The notes: a model not told the origin generated them from the letters alone. Positions 7,864 to 16,657 are shown, numbered from the stretch's first letter. The stretch: DNA of 64,000 bases from Streptomyces rubiginosohelvolus (GCF_014649875.1 NZ_BMTW01000001.1:1364001-1428000); one strand, 5' to 3'. Translations and numbers: made by a program.

Positions 7864-8361
7864 CTACAACTCCTTGAAATGGTCGAACGGTTCACGGCAG
7901 GCGACGCAGCGGCGCAGGGCCTTGCACGCCGTGGAGGAGAACCGGCTGAGCAGCTCCGTGTCCGTGGAGCCGCAGTGCGGGCAGCGCACCGAGAGCGTCA
8001 GCGGCACGGGGCCGCCGCCGGCGCTGTGGGCGCGCGGCGGCGCTATGCCGAACTCGGCCAGCTTGCGGCGTCCTTCGGCACTGATGTCGTCCGTCGACCA
8101 GGCCGGGGCCAGGACCGTGACCACGGAGACCTCCGGCACGCCGTGGTCGTGCAGCACTCGCTCGATGTCGGCGGACATCGCCTCGATCGCCGGGCAGCCG
8201 GTGTACGTCGGGGTGAGCCGCACAGTCACCCGGCCCGGGCCCTCCACCTGGACATCCCGCAGGACGCCCAGCTCCGCCAGGGTCAGCACCGGGAGCTCGG
8301 GGTCGGGCACGGAGCCGGCCAGCTCGCGCAGCTCCGCCTCCAGCAGGGTGTCGGTCACCAT
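7864..8361 (-). CDS. paaD: Phenylacetyl-CoA epoxidase assembly protein PaaD
   Basis: A 165-aa protein: an N-terminal DUF59/MIP18-like domain (VPDPELPVLTLAELGVLRDV, TYTGCPAIEAM) and a C-terminal zinc-ribbon-like tail with CPHC and CVAC pairs. PaaD is thought to help mature the Fe-S or di-iron centres of the epoxidase. Its ATG at 8361 overlaps the paaC stop by 7 nt, so translation is coupled. Confidence 0.94.
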   Translation of the reverse strand: MVTDTLLEAELRELAGSVPDPELPVLTLAELGVLRDVQVEGPGRVTVRLTPTYTGCPAIEAMSADIERVLHDHGVPEVSVVTVLAPAWSTDDISAEGRRKLAEFGIAPPRAHSAGGGPVPLTLSVRCPHCGSTDTELLSRFSSTACKALRRCVACREPFDHFKEL

Positions 8362-9071
8362 GACGCCCCCGGGTGACTGCGGTGCAGATGCTGCATCTCG
8401 GCGATCATGCGGCCGAACGGCTCGGTGTGCAGGCCCTGCCGGCCCGCGCCCGCCGCCCAGCCCCCGGACCGCGGGCCCGCCGGGACGGTCAGAGTGGCGC
8501 GCTCGACGACGTCGGTGACGGCGGCGAGCCAACTGCTCTCCAGCACCTGCCAGTCGACACCGGATTCCGGGGAATCGAGCCCCTCGACCGGCTGGAACAT
8601 CTCACCGGTGAACCGCCACAGCGTGTCCAGGCCGCTCTGCATCCGGCCGTGGCTCTCCTCCGTGCCGTCCCCGAGCCGCAGAACCCACTGCTCGGCGTGG
8701 TCACGGTGGTAGGCCACCTCCTTCACGGCCTTGGCCGCCAGACCGGCGAACTCGCCGTCCCCGGCCGCCAGCCGCTCGTACAGCAGGTGCTGGTACACCG
8801 AGAAGTAGAGCTGCCGGGCGATGGTGTGGGCGAAGTCCCCGTTCGGCTGCTCGACCAGCTGGAGGTTGCGGAAGGCGCGCTCCTCGCGGAGGTAGGCCAG
8901 CTCGTCCTCGTCGCCGACGAGCGAGAGCAGCACCCGCGCCTGCCCCAGCAGGTCCAGGGCGATGTTGGCGAGCGCCACCTCCTCTTCCAGGACGGGGGCG
9001 TGACCGGCCCACTCCCCCAGCCGGTGCGAGAGCACCAGCGCGTCGTCGCCGAGGGCGAGTGCGGCGCTCAC
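8355..9071 (-). CDS. paaC: Phenylacetyl-CoA epoxidase structural subunit PaaC
   Basis: A 238-aa ferritin-like helical subunit that stabilises catalytic PaaA. Conserved segments include EEEVALANIALDLLGQAR, FAHTIARQLYFS and KEVAYHRDHAEQWVLRLGDGTEES. The start is GTG 9071, overlapping the end of paaB by 4 nt (GTGA). A much longer upstream frame is an artefact of G/C bias. Confidence 0.95.
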   Translation of the reverse strand: MSAALALGDDALVLSHRLGEWAGHAPVLEEEVALANIALDLLGQARVLLSLVGDEDELAYLREERAFRNLQLVEQPNGDFAHTIARQLYFSVYQHLLYERLAAGDGEFAGLAAKAVKEVAYHRDHAEQWVLRLGDGTEESHGRMQSGLDTLWRFTGEMFQPVEGLDSPESGVDWQVLESSWLAAVTDVVERATLTVPAGPRSGGWAAGAGRQGLHTEPFGRMIAEMQHLHRSHPGASW

Positions 9072-9358
9072 AGGTGCTTCACCCCGTCCGGGATCTCGTA
9101 GAACGTCGGGTGGCGGTAGGGCTTGTCGCCGGCCGGCTCGAAGAAGGAGTCCTTCTCGTCGGGGGAGGAGGCGGTGATCGCGGTGGACGGGACCACCCAG
9201 ATCGAGACGCCCTCCGAGCGGCGGGTGTAGAGGTCGCGGGCGTTGCGCAGGGCCATCTCGGCGTCCGGCGCGTGCAGGCTGCCCGCGTGGGTGTGGGACA
9301 GTCCGCGCCGGGAACGCACGAACACCTCCCACAGAGGCCAGTCGGTCGAGCTGCTCAT
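9068..9358 (-). CDS. paaB: Phenylacetyl-CoA epoxidase subunit PaaB
   Basis: A 96-aa small subunit. [26 protein letters not shown] and the C-terminal [14 protein letters not shown] are family hallmarks. It bridges PaaAC heterodimers in the epoxidase. Coupled by 4-nt overlaps to paaA (ATGA) and paaC (GTGA). Confidence 0.96.
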   Translation of the reverse strand: MSSSTDWPLWEVFVRSRRGLSHTHAGSLHAPDAEMALRNARDLYTRRSEGVSIWVVPSTAITASSPDEKDSFFEPAGDKPYRHPTFYEIPDGVKHL

Positions 9359-10464
9359 GCCGTCTCCTCCACATGCTGCGCGGACGCGCTGGTCTGTGCC
9401 GATGCCGATGCCGATGCCGGTGTCCGGGGCGATGTCTGTGCCGGGGCGTGCTTGGCGGCATACGCGGCTGCCGCGTCCCGGACCCAGGCGCCCTCCTCGT
9501 GGGCCCTGCGCCGCTGGCTGATCCGCTGGTCGTTGCAGGGGCCGTTGCCCTTGAGGACCTCCTGGAACTCCGACCAGTCGATCGCGCCGAAGTCGTGGCC
9601 GCCCAGCTCCTCGTTCCACCGGATGTCGGGGTCCGGGAGCTCCAGGCCCAGCGCCTCGGCCTGGGGCACGCAGATGTCGACGAAGCGCCGGCGCAGCTCG
9701 TCGTTGGAGTGCCGCTTGATCTTCCAGGCCATGGACTGCTCGGAGTGCGACGAGGCGTCGTCGGGCGGGCCGAACATCATCAGCGAGGGCCACCACCAGC
9801 GGTTTACCGCGTCCTGGGCCATGGCGTGCTGGGCCTCGGTGCCACGGCTGAGGGCGAGCAGCAGCTCATACCCCTGGCGCTGGTGGAAGGATTCCTCCTT
9901 GCAGATACGGACCATCGCGCGGGCGTAGGGGCCGTAGGAGCAGCGGCAGAGCGGCACCTGGTTGGTGATCGCCGCGCCGTCGACCAGCCAGCCGATCGCG
10001 CCGACGTCGGCCCAGGTCAGCGTGGGGTAGTTGAAGATCGACGAATAGCGCTGGCGGCCCGCGTGGAGCTTGTCGAGCAGCTCCTCGCGGCTGGTGCCCA
10101 GGGTCTCGGCAGCGCTGTAGAGATACAGGCCGTGGCCCGCCTCGTCCTGCACCTTGGCCATGAGGATCGCCTTGCGGCGCAGCGAGGGCGCCCGGGTGAT
10201 CCAGTTGGCCTCGGGCTGCATGCCGATGATCTCCGAGTGGGCGTGCTGGGCCATCTGGCGGATCAGCGTCGCCCGGTAGGCGTCCGGCATCCAGTCGCGC
10301 GGCTCGATCCGCTCGTCCGCCGCCACCGCCGCGTCGAAGGCCGCGAGGTGGTCCGCAGCCGGCGCGTCCGTCTCACCCGCCGCGGCCGTCGAACCCGCTC
10401 CGCCCGCCGCATTCGCCGTGCCGAGCGTCTTCTGCGTCGTCTGGTGCGCAGTCACTGCCGCCAT
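9355..10464 (-). CDS. paaA: Phenylacetyl-CoA epoxidase catalytic subunit PaaA
   Basis: A 369-aa di-iron monooxygenase subunit that makes ring-1,2-epoxyphenylacetyl-CoA from phenylacetyl-CoA, O2 and NADPH electrons. Iron ligands sit in [14 protein letters not shown] and [11 protein letters not shown]. The substrate-region block [21 protein letters not shown] is also present. Both ends are extended by Ala/Ser/Thr-rich low-complexity sequence (about 35 residues at the N-terminus, about 30 at the C-terminus). GGGAG six nt upstream supports ATG 10464. First gene of the paaABCDE operon, with an operator palindrome 14 bp upstream. Confidence 0.96.
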   Translation of the reverse strand: MAAVTAHQTTQKTLGTANAAGGAGSTAAAGETDAPAADHLAAFDAAVAADERIEPRDWMPDAYRATLIRQMAQHAHSEIIGMQPEANWITRAPSLRRKAILMAKVQDEAGHGLYLYSAAETLGTSREELLDKLHAGRQRYSSIFNYPTLTWADVGAIGWLVDGAAITNQVPLCRCSYGPYARAMVRICKEESFHQRQGYELLLALSRGTEAQHAMAQDAVNRWWWPSLMMFGPPDDASSHSEQSMAWKIKRHSNDELRRRFVDICVPQAEALGLELPDPDIRWNEELGGHDFGAIDWSEFQEVLKGNGPCNDQRISQRRRAHEEGAWVRDAAAAYAAKHAPAQTSPRTPASASASAQTSASAQHVEETA

Positions 10465-10477
10465 CCCGGGCTCCCTA

Positions 10478-10495
10478 CCGACCGATCGTTCGGTT
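10478..10495 (-). promoter_or_regulatory. Candidate PaaR operator before paaA
   Basis: On the minus strand this reads AACCGAACGATCGGTCGG, an imperfect palindrome identical over all 18 bp to the site between paaN and the TetR gene (15321-15338). Its place 14 bp before the paaA ATG fits repression of the operon. Confidence 0.75.
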
Positions 10496-10539
10496 CCTTG
10501 ACTTCAATGGTGAGTCGGAGGCCCGTAGGGTGTCAACCC

Positions 10540-10548
10540 TGTGGATAA
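10540..10548 (-). promoter_or_regulatory. DnaA box-like site (TTATCCACA)
   Basis: On the minus strand this is TTATCCACA, which matches the degenerate Streptomyces DnaA box and the E. coli R-box exactly. It lies in the paaA / DUF5819 divergent gap. Function is inferred only. Confidence 0.45.
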
Positions 10549-10579
10549 CTGAGTGGTGATCGACGGTGAGCGGGGCGGG

Positions 10580-11437
10580 ATGGATTCGGACCACGACAGG
10601 AGCTCTGCGGGCGGGGGGAAGGACGCCTGGCCGCAGGCGTTGAACCGGCCGGCGGCAGCGCGGGACATCCCCGGAGCCATACCGGCGGACCAGCCGGTCA
10701 CCACGCCCCCGACGCCCTTGTCCCCCACGCCCTCGTCGCCGGTGCCGGACCCCTCGGTCACCGGCCGGGGCATGGCCGGACTCTCGACTCCGTACCAGGT
10801 GGTCGCCGCCCTGGCGCTGTCCCTGATCGGGCTGCTCGCCTGCACCCAGGTGGCCATGGTGTTCCTGCACGTCGCCCCGTCCAACACGCTGACCAAGGAG
10901 CACGGGAAGGCGATCGACCGCTGGATCTACCCGGAGTTCGAGCAGAACTGGAAGCTGTTCGCGCCCAACCCGCTCCAGCAGAACGTCGCCGTCCATGTGC
11001 GGGCCGAAGTGGTCGACGCCGACGGCCGCCGCACCACCCGGTGGATGAACCTCACCCACGAGGACGCCAAAGGGATACGCGGCAACCTCTTCCCCAGCCA
11101 TGTCGACCAGAACGAGCTCCGCCGGGGCTGGGACTTCTACATCAACTCCCACGACAGCGAGAACCGCCCCAACGGCCTGCGCGGGGATCTCTCCGAGCGC
11201 TACGTGCGGCGCATCGCCATGCTGCGGCTGAGCGAGCGCGACTACGGTGGCACGATCGAGCGCATCCAGCTCCGCTCCGCCACCAGCGCTGTCGCCCCGC
11301 CCCCGTGGAGCACCGAGAAGATCAGCACCCGGCCCGTCTACCGCGTACTCCCCTGGTGGACCGTGACGCCCGACGATCTTCCCAAGCATGCGGCGGAACA
11401 GAGCCGGGACGCGGCGCGTGCGGAGGCGGACCAGTGA
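10580..11437 (+). CDS. DUF5819 family membrane protein
   Basis: A 285-aa protein: a Pro/Ser/Thr-rich cytosolic leader, one transmembrane segment at about residues 72-96 (VVAALALSLIGLLACTQVAMVF), then an extracytoplasmic domain with the family block YPEFEQNWKLFAPNPLQQNVAVHVRAE (split here by its position, residues about 116-142). The next gene overlaps by 4 nt and encodes an HTTM protein, the usual partner of this family. Function unknown; by association it may be part of a membrane carboxylase-like module. The start is uncertain (ATG 10580 chosen over GTG 10553). Confidence 0.75.
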   Translation: MDSDHDRSSAGGGKDAWPQALNRPAAARDIPGAIPADQPVTTPPTPLSPTPSSPVPDPSVTGRGMAGLSTPYQVVAALALSLIGLLACTQVAMVFLHVAPSNTLTKEHGKAIDRWIYPEFEQNWKLFAPNPLQQNVAVHVRAEVVDADGRRTTRWMNLTHEDAKGIRGNLFPSHVDQNELRRGWDFYINSHDSENRPNGLRGDLSERYVRRIAMLRLSERDYGGTIERIQLRSATSAVAPPPWSTEKISTRPVYRVLPWWTVTPDDLPKHAAEQSRDAARAEADQ

Positions 11438-12846
11438 CCATCCCCTCGCCGCAGAGCCCGCAGAACCCGGCCCCGCAGAACCCTGCCTCGCAGAACCCGG
11501 CTCCGCAGTCGGCCGGCCCGCAGTCGACCGGGCCCCGGCCTCAAGGTGTCGGCGGCCCCGGTGGCGGTCCGGCCCGTGGCCTTCAGCGTGTCACCGCCTC
11601 GGCCCTCGGCCCGTACCAGAGCGCCGTCGTCCGGATCGGTTTCGCCGCCACCTACCTCTTCTTCCTGCTGCGCGAGCTGCCGCACCGCCATGAGCTGTAC
11701 GGTCCGGACAGCCCGTGGCACTGGGACCTCGCCCGCCGGCTCACAGAAGGAAACGAGGCCTTCTCCGTCCTGATGTGGACCGACAGCACGGTCTGGTTCG
11801 AGGCGGTGTACGCCCTCACGCTGCTGTCCGCGGCGGCGCTGATGCTCGGCTGGCGGACCCGGACCATGTCCGTCCTCTTCATGGTCGGCGTGCTCTCGGT
11901 CCAGAACCGCAGCATCTTCATGGGCGACGGCGGCGACAACGTCGTCCACCTCATGGCGATCTACCTGGTGCTGACGCGTTGCGCCCAGGTCTGGTCGCTG
12001 GACGCCCGCCGCGCGGCGCGCAACGCTCAGCGTGCCGCCGAGGGCCTGCCGCCCCTCCGGGACATCGTGGGCCCGGTGCTCTGGGCGCCCCTCGGCTACG
12101 TCCTCGTGACGGCCACCGCGATGGACGGGCTCGGCGGCACCTGGTGGCTGCCGACGCTGCTGTGGATCCTCTGGCTCTCCGCCGCCGTCTGGTGGGCCGT
12201 GGACCGCTACGCGCCCCGGAGTGAGTTCCGCACCCTGCTCGATGTGCTGGCCAACCTCGCGCACAACGCCACGCTCGTCGTGATCATGGCCGAGGTCTGT
12301 CTGATCTACGCGACCGCCGGCTGGTACAAGATCCAGGGGTCGCGCTGGCAGGACGGCACCGCGCTCTACTACCCGCTCAACCTCGACTACTTCACCCCGT
12401 GGCCCGCCCTGTCGGACATCCTGGGCGCCAGCGGGCTGATGGTGATGGTGCTGACGTACGGCACGGTCATCGTCCAGGTCGCCTTCCCGTTCACGCTGTT
12501 CAACCGGCGGGTCAAGAACGTCCTGCTGGCCGTGATGATCTGCGAGCACGCGGGGATCGCCCTGCTGCTCGGGCTGCCCTTCTTCTCCATGGCGATGATC
12601 GCGGCCGACGCGGTGTTCCTGCCGACGGCCTTCCTCGTGTGGCTGGGCGCCCGGGCCACGATCGGCAGGCGGCGACTGCTCTCCCGGCTGCCCGGCCGGT
12701 CCCGTACGCCGGGGAAGCCCGGTACGCCCACCCGCGCGGACGGCCCGTACGGACGGCCTGCCGACGGCCCGGCGCAGGGCGGCCACGGCGGCAGTGACGA
12801 GCCCCGGCTCCAGGGCGGCGGCGGGGGCCATACGCTCGTCGGGTGA
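11434..12846 (+). CDS. HTTM-domain (vitamin K-dependent gamma-carboxylase-like) membrane protein
   Basis: A 470-aa multi-pass protein. After a Pro/Gln repeat-rich leader (residues 1-45, repeated PQNPA) come some 8 to 10 hydrophobic segments. YQSAVVRIGFAATYLFFLLRE, FMGDGGDNVVHLMAIYL and YATAGWYKIQGSRWQDGTALYY match the HTTM family, named for horizontally transferred transmembrane domain and related to gamma-carboxylase. The bacterial substrate is unknown. GTG 11434 overlaps the DUF5819 stop (GTGA), so the pair is translationally coupled. Confidence 0.82.
   Translation: MTIPSPQSPQNPAPQNPASQNPAPQSAGPQSTGPRPQGVGGPGGGPARGLQRVTASALGPYQSAVVRIGFAATYLFFLLRELPHRHELYGPDSPWHWDLARRLTEGNEAFSVLMWTDSTVWFEAVYALTLLSAAALMLGWRTRTMSVLFMVGVLSVQNRSIFMGDGGDNVVHLMAIYLVLTRCAQVWSLDARRAARNAQRAAEGLPPLRDIVGPVLWAPLGYVLVTATAMDGLGGTWWLPTLLWILWLSAAVWWAVDRYAPRSEFRTLLDVLANLAHNATLVVIMAEVCLIYATAGWYKIQGSRWQDGTALYYPLNLDYFTPWPALSDILGASGLMVMVLTYGTVIVQVAFPFTLFNRRVKNVLLAVMICEHAGIALLLGLPFFSMAMIAADAVFLPTAFLVWLGARATIGRRRLLSRLPGRSRTPGKPGTPTRADGPYGRPADGPAQGGHGGSDEPRLQGGGGGHTLVG
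12831..12836 (+). promoter_or_regulatory. Leaderless-type -10 box inside the HTTM gene end
   Basis: TACGCT six nt before GTG 12843. The TrmH-type gene may have its own promoter as well as read-through from the HTTM gene. Confidence 0.5.
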
Positions 12847-13526
12847 GCAGTGAGACCGGCAGAACCCAAGAACCCCCGGCGGAACCCCTCCAGTACGACG
12901 ACGGCTACGGCCAGCCGATCGGTGTCGGGCCGCACCCGCTGCCCTGGCCCGAGGGCGAGCGGTACGACCCCGAGCTGCTGGCCCAGGGCGACCGGCGCAA
13001 CGTCGGTGACGCGTACCGCTACTGGACGCGGGAGGCGATCGTCGCCGATCTCGACCTGCGGCGGCACGACTTCCACGTGGCCGTGGAGAACTGGACCCAC
13101 GACTTCAACATCGGCTCGGTGGTCCGGACCGCCAACGCCTTCCTGGCCAAGGAGATCCACATCGTGGGCCGGCGGCGCTGGAACCGGCGCGGCGCCATGG
13201 TCACCGACCGTTACCAGCATGTGCGCCATCACCCCGACACGGCGGACCTGACCGCCTGGGCGGCGGCCGAGGGGCTGCCGGTCATCGGGATCGACAACCT
13301 TCCCGGCGCCGTACCGCTGGAGCGCACCGAGCTGCCGCGCCGCTGCGTCCTGCTGTTCGGGCAGGAGGGTCCGGGCCTCACCGAGGAGGCGCGCGAGCAC
13401 GCCACGACGGTGTGCTCGATCGCGCAGTTCGGCTCGACCCGGTCCATCAACGCGGGAGCCGCCGCGGCCATCGCGATGCACGCGTGGATCCAGCGCTACG
13501 CCGACGTCCCGGACCCCCGCCGGTAG
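12843..13526 (+). CDS. SpoU/TrmH-family RNA 2'-O-methyltransferase
   Basis: A 227-aa SPOUT-fold enzyme transferring methyl from S-adenosylmethionine to a ribose 2'-OH of tRNA or rRNA. The three SpoU motifs are visible: NIGSVVRTANAF (motif 1), VLLFGQEGPGLTEEA (motif 2) and FGSTRSINAGAAAAIAMHAW (motif 3). The target position is unknown. GTG 12843 overlaps the HTTM stop by 4 nt. The stop TAG lies at the edge of a 37-bp tandem repeat. Confidence 0.92.
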   Translation: MSSETGRTQEPPAEPLQYDDGYGQPIGVGPHPLPWPEGERYDPELLAQGDRRNVGDAYRYWTREAIVADLDLRRHDFHVAVENWTHDFNIGSVVRTANAFLAKEIHIVGRRRWNRRGAMVTDRYQHVRHHPDTADLTAWAAAEGLPVIGIDNLPGAVPLERTELPRRCVLLFGQEGPGLTEEAREHATTVCSIAQFGSTRSINAGAAAAIAMHAWIQRYADVPDPRR

Positions 13527-13599
13527 CGCCTACGCCTGGCGGCGCACCTCCACCACGCGGAAGCGCCTAGGCCTGGCGGCGCACCTCCACCACGCGGAA
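13526..13599. repeat. 37-bp tandem duplication at the paaN 3' end
   Basis: Two 37-bp units (13526-13562 and 13563-13599) differ at one base. The second holds the last codons and stop of paaN; the first is the duplicated copy between paaN and the convergent TrmH-type gene. The single difference changes the TAG stop of the paaN copy. Confidence 0.9.
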
Positions 13600-15267
13600 G
13601 CGGTTGGCGACGAACGCCGCGTCGCACAGGGCCGCGTTGGCCGCCGGATTGCCGCCGGAGCCGTGGAGGTCGGAGAAGGCGGCGGTCTGGTTGACGTACA
13701 CCCCGCCGGTCAGGTTCAGCGAGAGCTGGGCCGACTCGTCCAGGCAGACGTCCTCGATCGCGCGCTCCACCTCGGGGGAGGTGGTGTACGCGCCGACCGT
13801 CATCGCGCCCTGCTCCCGGATCGTGCGGCGGAGCAGGTCCAGGGCCGCGGACGTCGACTCCACGGCGACGGCGAAGGACACCGGTCCGAAGCACTCCGCG
13901 AGGTAGGCCGCGCCGTCGTCGGGCTTGGTGCCGTCGAGCTTCACGACGACCGGCGTACGGACGACCGCGTCGGGGAATTCGGCGTTGAAGACCGTCCGCG
14001 AGGGCAGGGCGACCTCGCCCAGGCCTCCCGCGGCCTCCAGCCGGGCCCTGACATCCGGATTCACCAGCGCGCCGAGCAGGGCGGACGCGCGGGCGTCGTC
14101 GCCGAGCAGTCCGGTGACGGCGGCCGAGAGGTCGGCGACCACGTCGTTGTAGGACTTGGCGCCGTCGTCGGTGGCGATGCCGTCCCGGGGGATCAGCAGA
14201 TTCTGTGGGGTGGTGCACATCTGGCCGCTGTACAGCGAGAGGGAGAACGCCAGGTTGGACAGCATGCCCCGGTAGTCGTCGGTGGAGTCGACGACGATCG
14301 TGTTGACGCCGGCCTTCTCCGTGTAGACCTGGGCCTGGCGGGCGTTCTCCTCCAGCCAGGCGCCGAAGGCGGTCGAGCCGGTGTAGTCGATGATCCGGAC
14401 CTCGGGGCGGACCGCCAGGGTCTTGGCGATGCCCTCGCCGGGCCGCTCGGCGGCCAGTGCGACCAGATTCGGGTCGAAGCCCGCCTCGTCCAGGACCTCA
14501 CGGGCGATGGACACCGTGAGCGCCAGCGGCAGCACGGCACGCGGGTGCGGCTTGACCAGCACCGGGTTGCCCGTGGCGAGGGAGGCGAAGACGCCGGGAT
14601 ACCCGTTCCACGTGGGGAACGTGTTGCAGCCGATGACCAGCGCGACACCGCGGCCGGACGTGATGAACGACTTGTGCAGCTTCAGCGGATCGCGCTTGCC
14701 CTGCGGCTTCGACCAGTCGGCGGTCTCGGGGGTGCGGACCTGCTCGCGGTAGGCGTACGCCACGGCCTCCAGGCCGCGGTCCTGGGCGTGCGGGCCGCCC
14801 GCCTGGAACGCCATCATGAAGGCCTGGCCGCTCGTGTGCATCACGGCGTGGGCCAGCTCATGGGTGCGGGCGCTGATCCGCGACAGGATCTCCAGACAGA
14901 CCAGGGCCCGGACCTCCGGACCCGCCGCCCGCCAGGCGGCCGTGCCGGCCTTCATCGCCGGCAGCAGGACGTCCGGGTCGACGTGCGGATACTCGATGCC
15001 GAGCTCAGGACCGTACGGCGAGACCTCCCCGCCGGCCCAGCCGTCGGTGCCCGGCTGCCCCAGGTCGAACCGGGTGCCCAGCAGCGCGTCGAAGGCGGCC
15101 TTGCCCTCGGCCGCACCGAGGCTGCCCGGGGCGCCGCCCTCGCCGTACGCCTTCGGGTGCTCGGGGTGGGGGGACCAGTACGCGCGGGTACTGATCACGT
15201 CGAGGGCCTGGTCGAGCGTGGGCCGGTGGGTCTCGGACAGCTGCTGGGGGGTGAGCGCGGAGGCCAT
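13567..15267 (-). CDS. paaN: Phenylacetic acid degradation protein PaaN (aldehyde dehydrogenase type)
   Basis: A 566-aa ALDH-superfamily enzyme of the PaaN2 type, without the C-terminal hydratase domain of proteobacterial PaaZ. It probably oxidises the semialdehyde formed on opening of the oxepin-CoA ring. The catalytic Cys is in SGQMCTTPQN and the Rossmann region is VALVIGCNTFPTWNG. ATG 15267 has GAGGAG 10 nt upstream; an in-frame ATG at 15285 is less likely. It is transcribed toward paaA but separated from it by three plus-strand genes. Confidence 0.92.
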   Translation of the reverse strand: MASALTPQQLSETHRPTLDQALDVISTRAYWSPHPEHPKAYGEGGAPGSLGAAEGKAAFDALLGTRFDLGQPGTDGWAGGEVSPYGPELGIEYPHVDPDVLLPAMKAGTAAWRAAGPEVRALVCLEILSRISARTHELAHAVMHTSGQAFMMAFQAGGPHAQDRGLEAVAYAYREQVRTPETADWSKPQGKRDPLKLHKSFITSGRGVALVIGCNTFPTWNGYPGVFASLATGNPVLVKPHPRAVLPLALTVSIAREVLDEAGFDPNLVALAAERPGEGIAKTLAVRPEVRIIDYTGSTAFGAWLEENARQAQVYTEKAGVNTIVVDSTDDYRGMLSNLAFSLSLYSGQMCTTPQNLLIPRDGIATDDGAKSYNDVVADLSAAVTGLLGDDARASALLGALVNPDVRARLEAAGGLGEVALPSRTVFNAEFPDAVVRTPVVVKLDGTKPDDGAAYLAECFGPVSFAVAVESTSAALDLLRRTIREQGAMTVGAYTTSPEVERAIEDVCLDESAQLSLNLTGGVYVNQTAAFSDLHGSGGNPAANAALCDAAFVANRFRVVEVRRQA

Positions 15268-15320
15268 GGCGGACCAACTCCTCATCGAGCCGGGCGGGGA
15301 CGTGCGGACGGAGTTAGAGT

Positions 15321-15338
15321 AACCGAACGATCGGTCGG
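15321..15338 (+). promoter_or_regulatory. Candidate PaaR operator between paaN and the TetR gene
   Basis: AACCGAACGATCGGTCGG, identical to the paaA site on the other strand. It lies in the divergent gap, so binding could repress both paaN and the regulator. Confidence 0.78.
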
Positions 15339-15359
15339 GACAAGGGGCCCCAGGGAACC

Positions 15360-15368
15360 TGTGGACAA
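15360..15368 (-). promoter_or_regulatory. Consensus Streptomyces DnaA box (TTGTCCACA)
   Basis: On the minus strand this reads TTGTCCACA, the preferred Streptomyces DnaA box. It is 22 bp from the PaaR-type operator and just upstream of the regulator's ribosome binding site. Confidence 0.55.
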
Positions 15369-15390
15369 CTCATGGGGGAGGATCGCGGAC

Positions 15391-15990
15391 ATGACCACGG
15401 CCAAGCGGGACACGTACACACCGGAGACCCTGCTCACCGTCGCCGTTCGTGTCTTCAACGAGCGCGGCTACGACGGCACGTCCATGGAGCATCTCTCCCG
15501 GGCGGCGGGTATCTCGAAATCCTCCATCTACCACCATGTGGCGGGCAAGGAGGAGCTGCTGCGCCGGGCCGTGAGCCGGGCGCTCGACGGGCTCTTCGCC
15601 ATCCTCGACGAGCCGGGGGCGCAGCGCGGGCGCGCGGTCGAGCGGGTCGAGTACGTCACGCGCCGGACCGTCGACGTGCTGATGGCGGAGGTCCCCTACG
15701 TCACCCTGCTGCTGCGGGTGCGCGGGAACACGAAGACGGAGCGCTGGGCACTGGAGCGGCGCCGCGAGTTCGACCAGCGGGTGGCGGAGCTGCTCCAGGC
15801 CGCGGTCGCCGAGGGAGACCTCCGGGCGGACGTGGACATACGGCTGGCGACCCGGCTGCTGTTCGGCATGGTGAACTCGCTGGTCGAGTGGTACCGGCCG
15901 CAGCCGGGCGGCTTCCCCGGCGAGGAGCAGCTCGCGGACACGGTCGTCCAGCTGGCTTTCGAAGGAATGCGGGCGAGCGGCGCCCGCTGA
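15391..15990 (+). CDS. paaR: TetR/AcrR-family repressor, likely of phenylacetate genes (PaaR-like)
   Basis: A 199-aa TetR protein. The HTH block is MEHLSRAAGISKSSIYHHVAGKEELLRRAV (about residues 30-60, split by its position), followed by a ligand domain with a C-terminal region LATRLLFGMVNSLVEWYRP typical of acyl-CoA-responsive TetRs. By analogy with PaaR proteins it should be released by phenylacetyl-CoA. It is divergent from paaN, and identical 18-bp palindromes precede paaN and paaA. GGGGGAGG precedes ATG 15391. Confidence 0.85.
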   Translation: MTTAKRDTYTPETLLTVAVRVFNERGYDGTSMEHLSRAAGISKSSIYHHVAGKEELLRRAVSRALDGLFAILDEPGAQRGRAVERVEYVTRRTVDVLMAEVPYVTLLLRVRGNTKTERWALERRREFDQRVAELLQAAVAEGDLRADVDIRLATRLLFGMVNSLVEWYRPQPGGFPGEEQLADTVVQLAFEGMRASGAR

Positions 15991-16011
15991 GCCCCGCCGT
16001 GTCACGGGGCT
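15990..16011. terminator. Weak hairpin between convergent paaR and bkdR
   Basis: A 7-bp stem AGCCCCG/CGGGGCT with an 8-nt loop, beginning at the paaR stop codon. It is the only hairpin between the two convergent genes. Confidence 0.45.
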
Positions 16012-16027
16012 CCCGTGAGCGGCACGG

Positions 16028-16612
16028 TCAGGCGAGCTCGGCCGGCCGGTCCGGGCGCGGTCCGAGGTCCGTCTCCTCGAACACCAGCAGCGTGCGCGTC
16101 GAGAGCACCTCGGGGATGGACTGGATCCGGGTGAGGACCAGCTCGCGCAGCGCCCGGTTGTCCGGCGTGTGCACCAGCAGCAGTACGTCGAAGTCGCCGC
16201 TGACCAGGGCGATGTGCGTGGCTCCGGGCAGCGCCTGGAGCTGCTCGCGCACGGTGCGCCAGGAGTTCTGCACGATCTTGAGCGTGATGTACGCGGACGC
16301 CCCCTGGCCGGCCCGCTCGTGGTCGACCCGGGCGCCGAAGCCGCGGATCACGCCGTCCTCGACGAGCCGGTTGATCCGGGCGTAGGCGTTGGCGCGCGAG
16401 ACATGGACCCGCTCGGCCACGGACCGTATCGAGGCGCGGCCGTCCGTCTGGAGGATCCGCAGGATGTCGCGGTCGATGGCGTCCAGCGGCCGCGCGGGCG
16501 GAACCGGGGCCGGTTCCGGCGCCGGGCTCGCGGGGGCGGCGGCCGACGGTGTCGCGGTGGGCGGGGTCCGGTCCTGCTCCTCGCCCCTGTCGGCCATTTG
16601 TTCAGCTGCCAT
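16028..16612 (-). CDS. bkdR: Lrp/AsnC-family regulator BkdR
   Basis: A 194-aa protein. A Pro/Ala-rich leader (residues 1-45) precedes the Lrp HTH (LDAIDRDILRILQTDGRASIRSVAERV, positions about 46-73) and the RAM ligand domain (GATHIALVSGDFDVLLLVHT). Lrp proteins sense amino acids such as leucine or valine. It is divergent from the bkdABC operon, the known setting of BkdR in Streptomyces. ATG 16612 follows GGGAGG by 9 nt. Confidence 0.9.
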   Translation of the reverse strand: MAAEQMADRGEEQDRTPPTATPSAAAPASPAPEPAPVPPARPLDAIDRDILRILQTDGRASIRSVAERVHVSRANAYARINRLVEDGVIRGFGARVDHERAGQGASAYITLKIVQNSWRTVREQLQALPGATHIALVSGDFDVLLLVHTPDNRALRELVLTRIQSIPEVLSTRTLLVFEETDLGPRPDRPAELA

Positions 16613-16657
16613 CGGCCCGCGCCTCCCTGTCGTGGACGACCTGTACCCATCCCAGGC

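Noticed and set aside
9355..9461. A minus-strand open frame with a His/Arg repeat, appearing as an N-terminal extension of paaC
   Set aside because: It is the shadow of the low-complexity 3' end of paaA in another frame; paaC starts at GTG 9071 after the paaB overlap.
13663..15990. 775-aa plus-strand frame opposite paaN running into the TetR gene
   Set aside because: Only the last 199 residues (from 15391) are the TetR protein; the rest is antisense to paaN.
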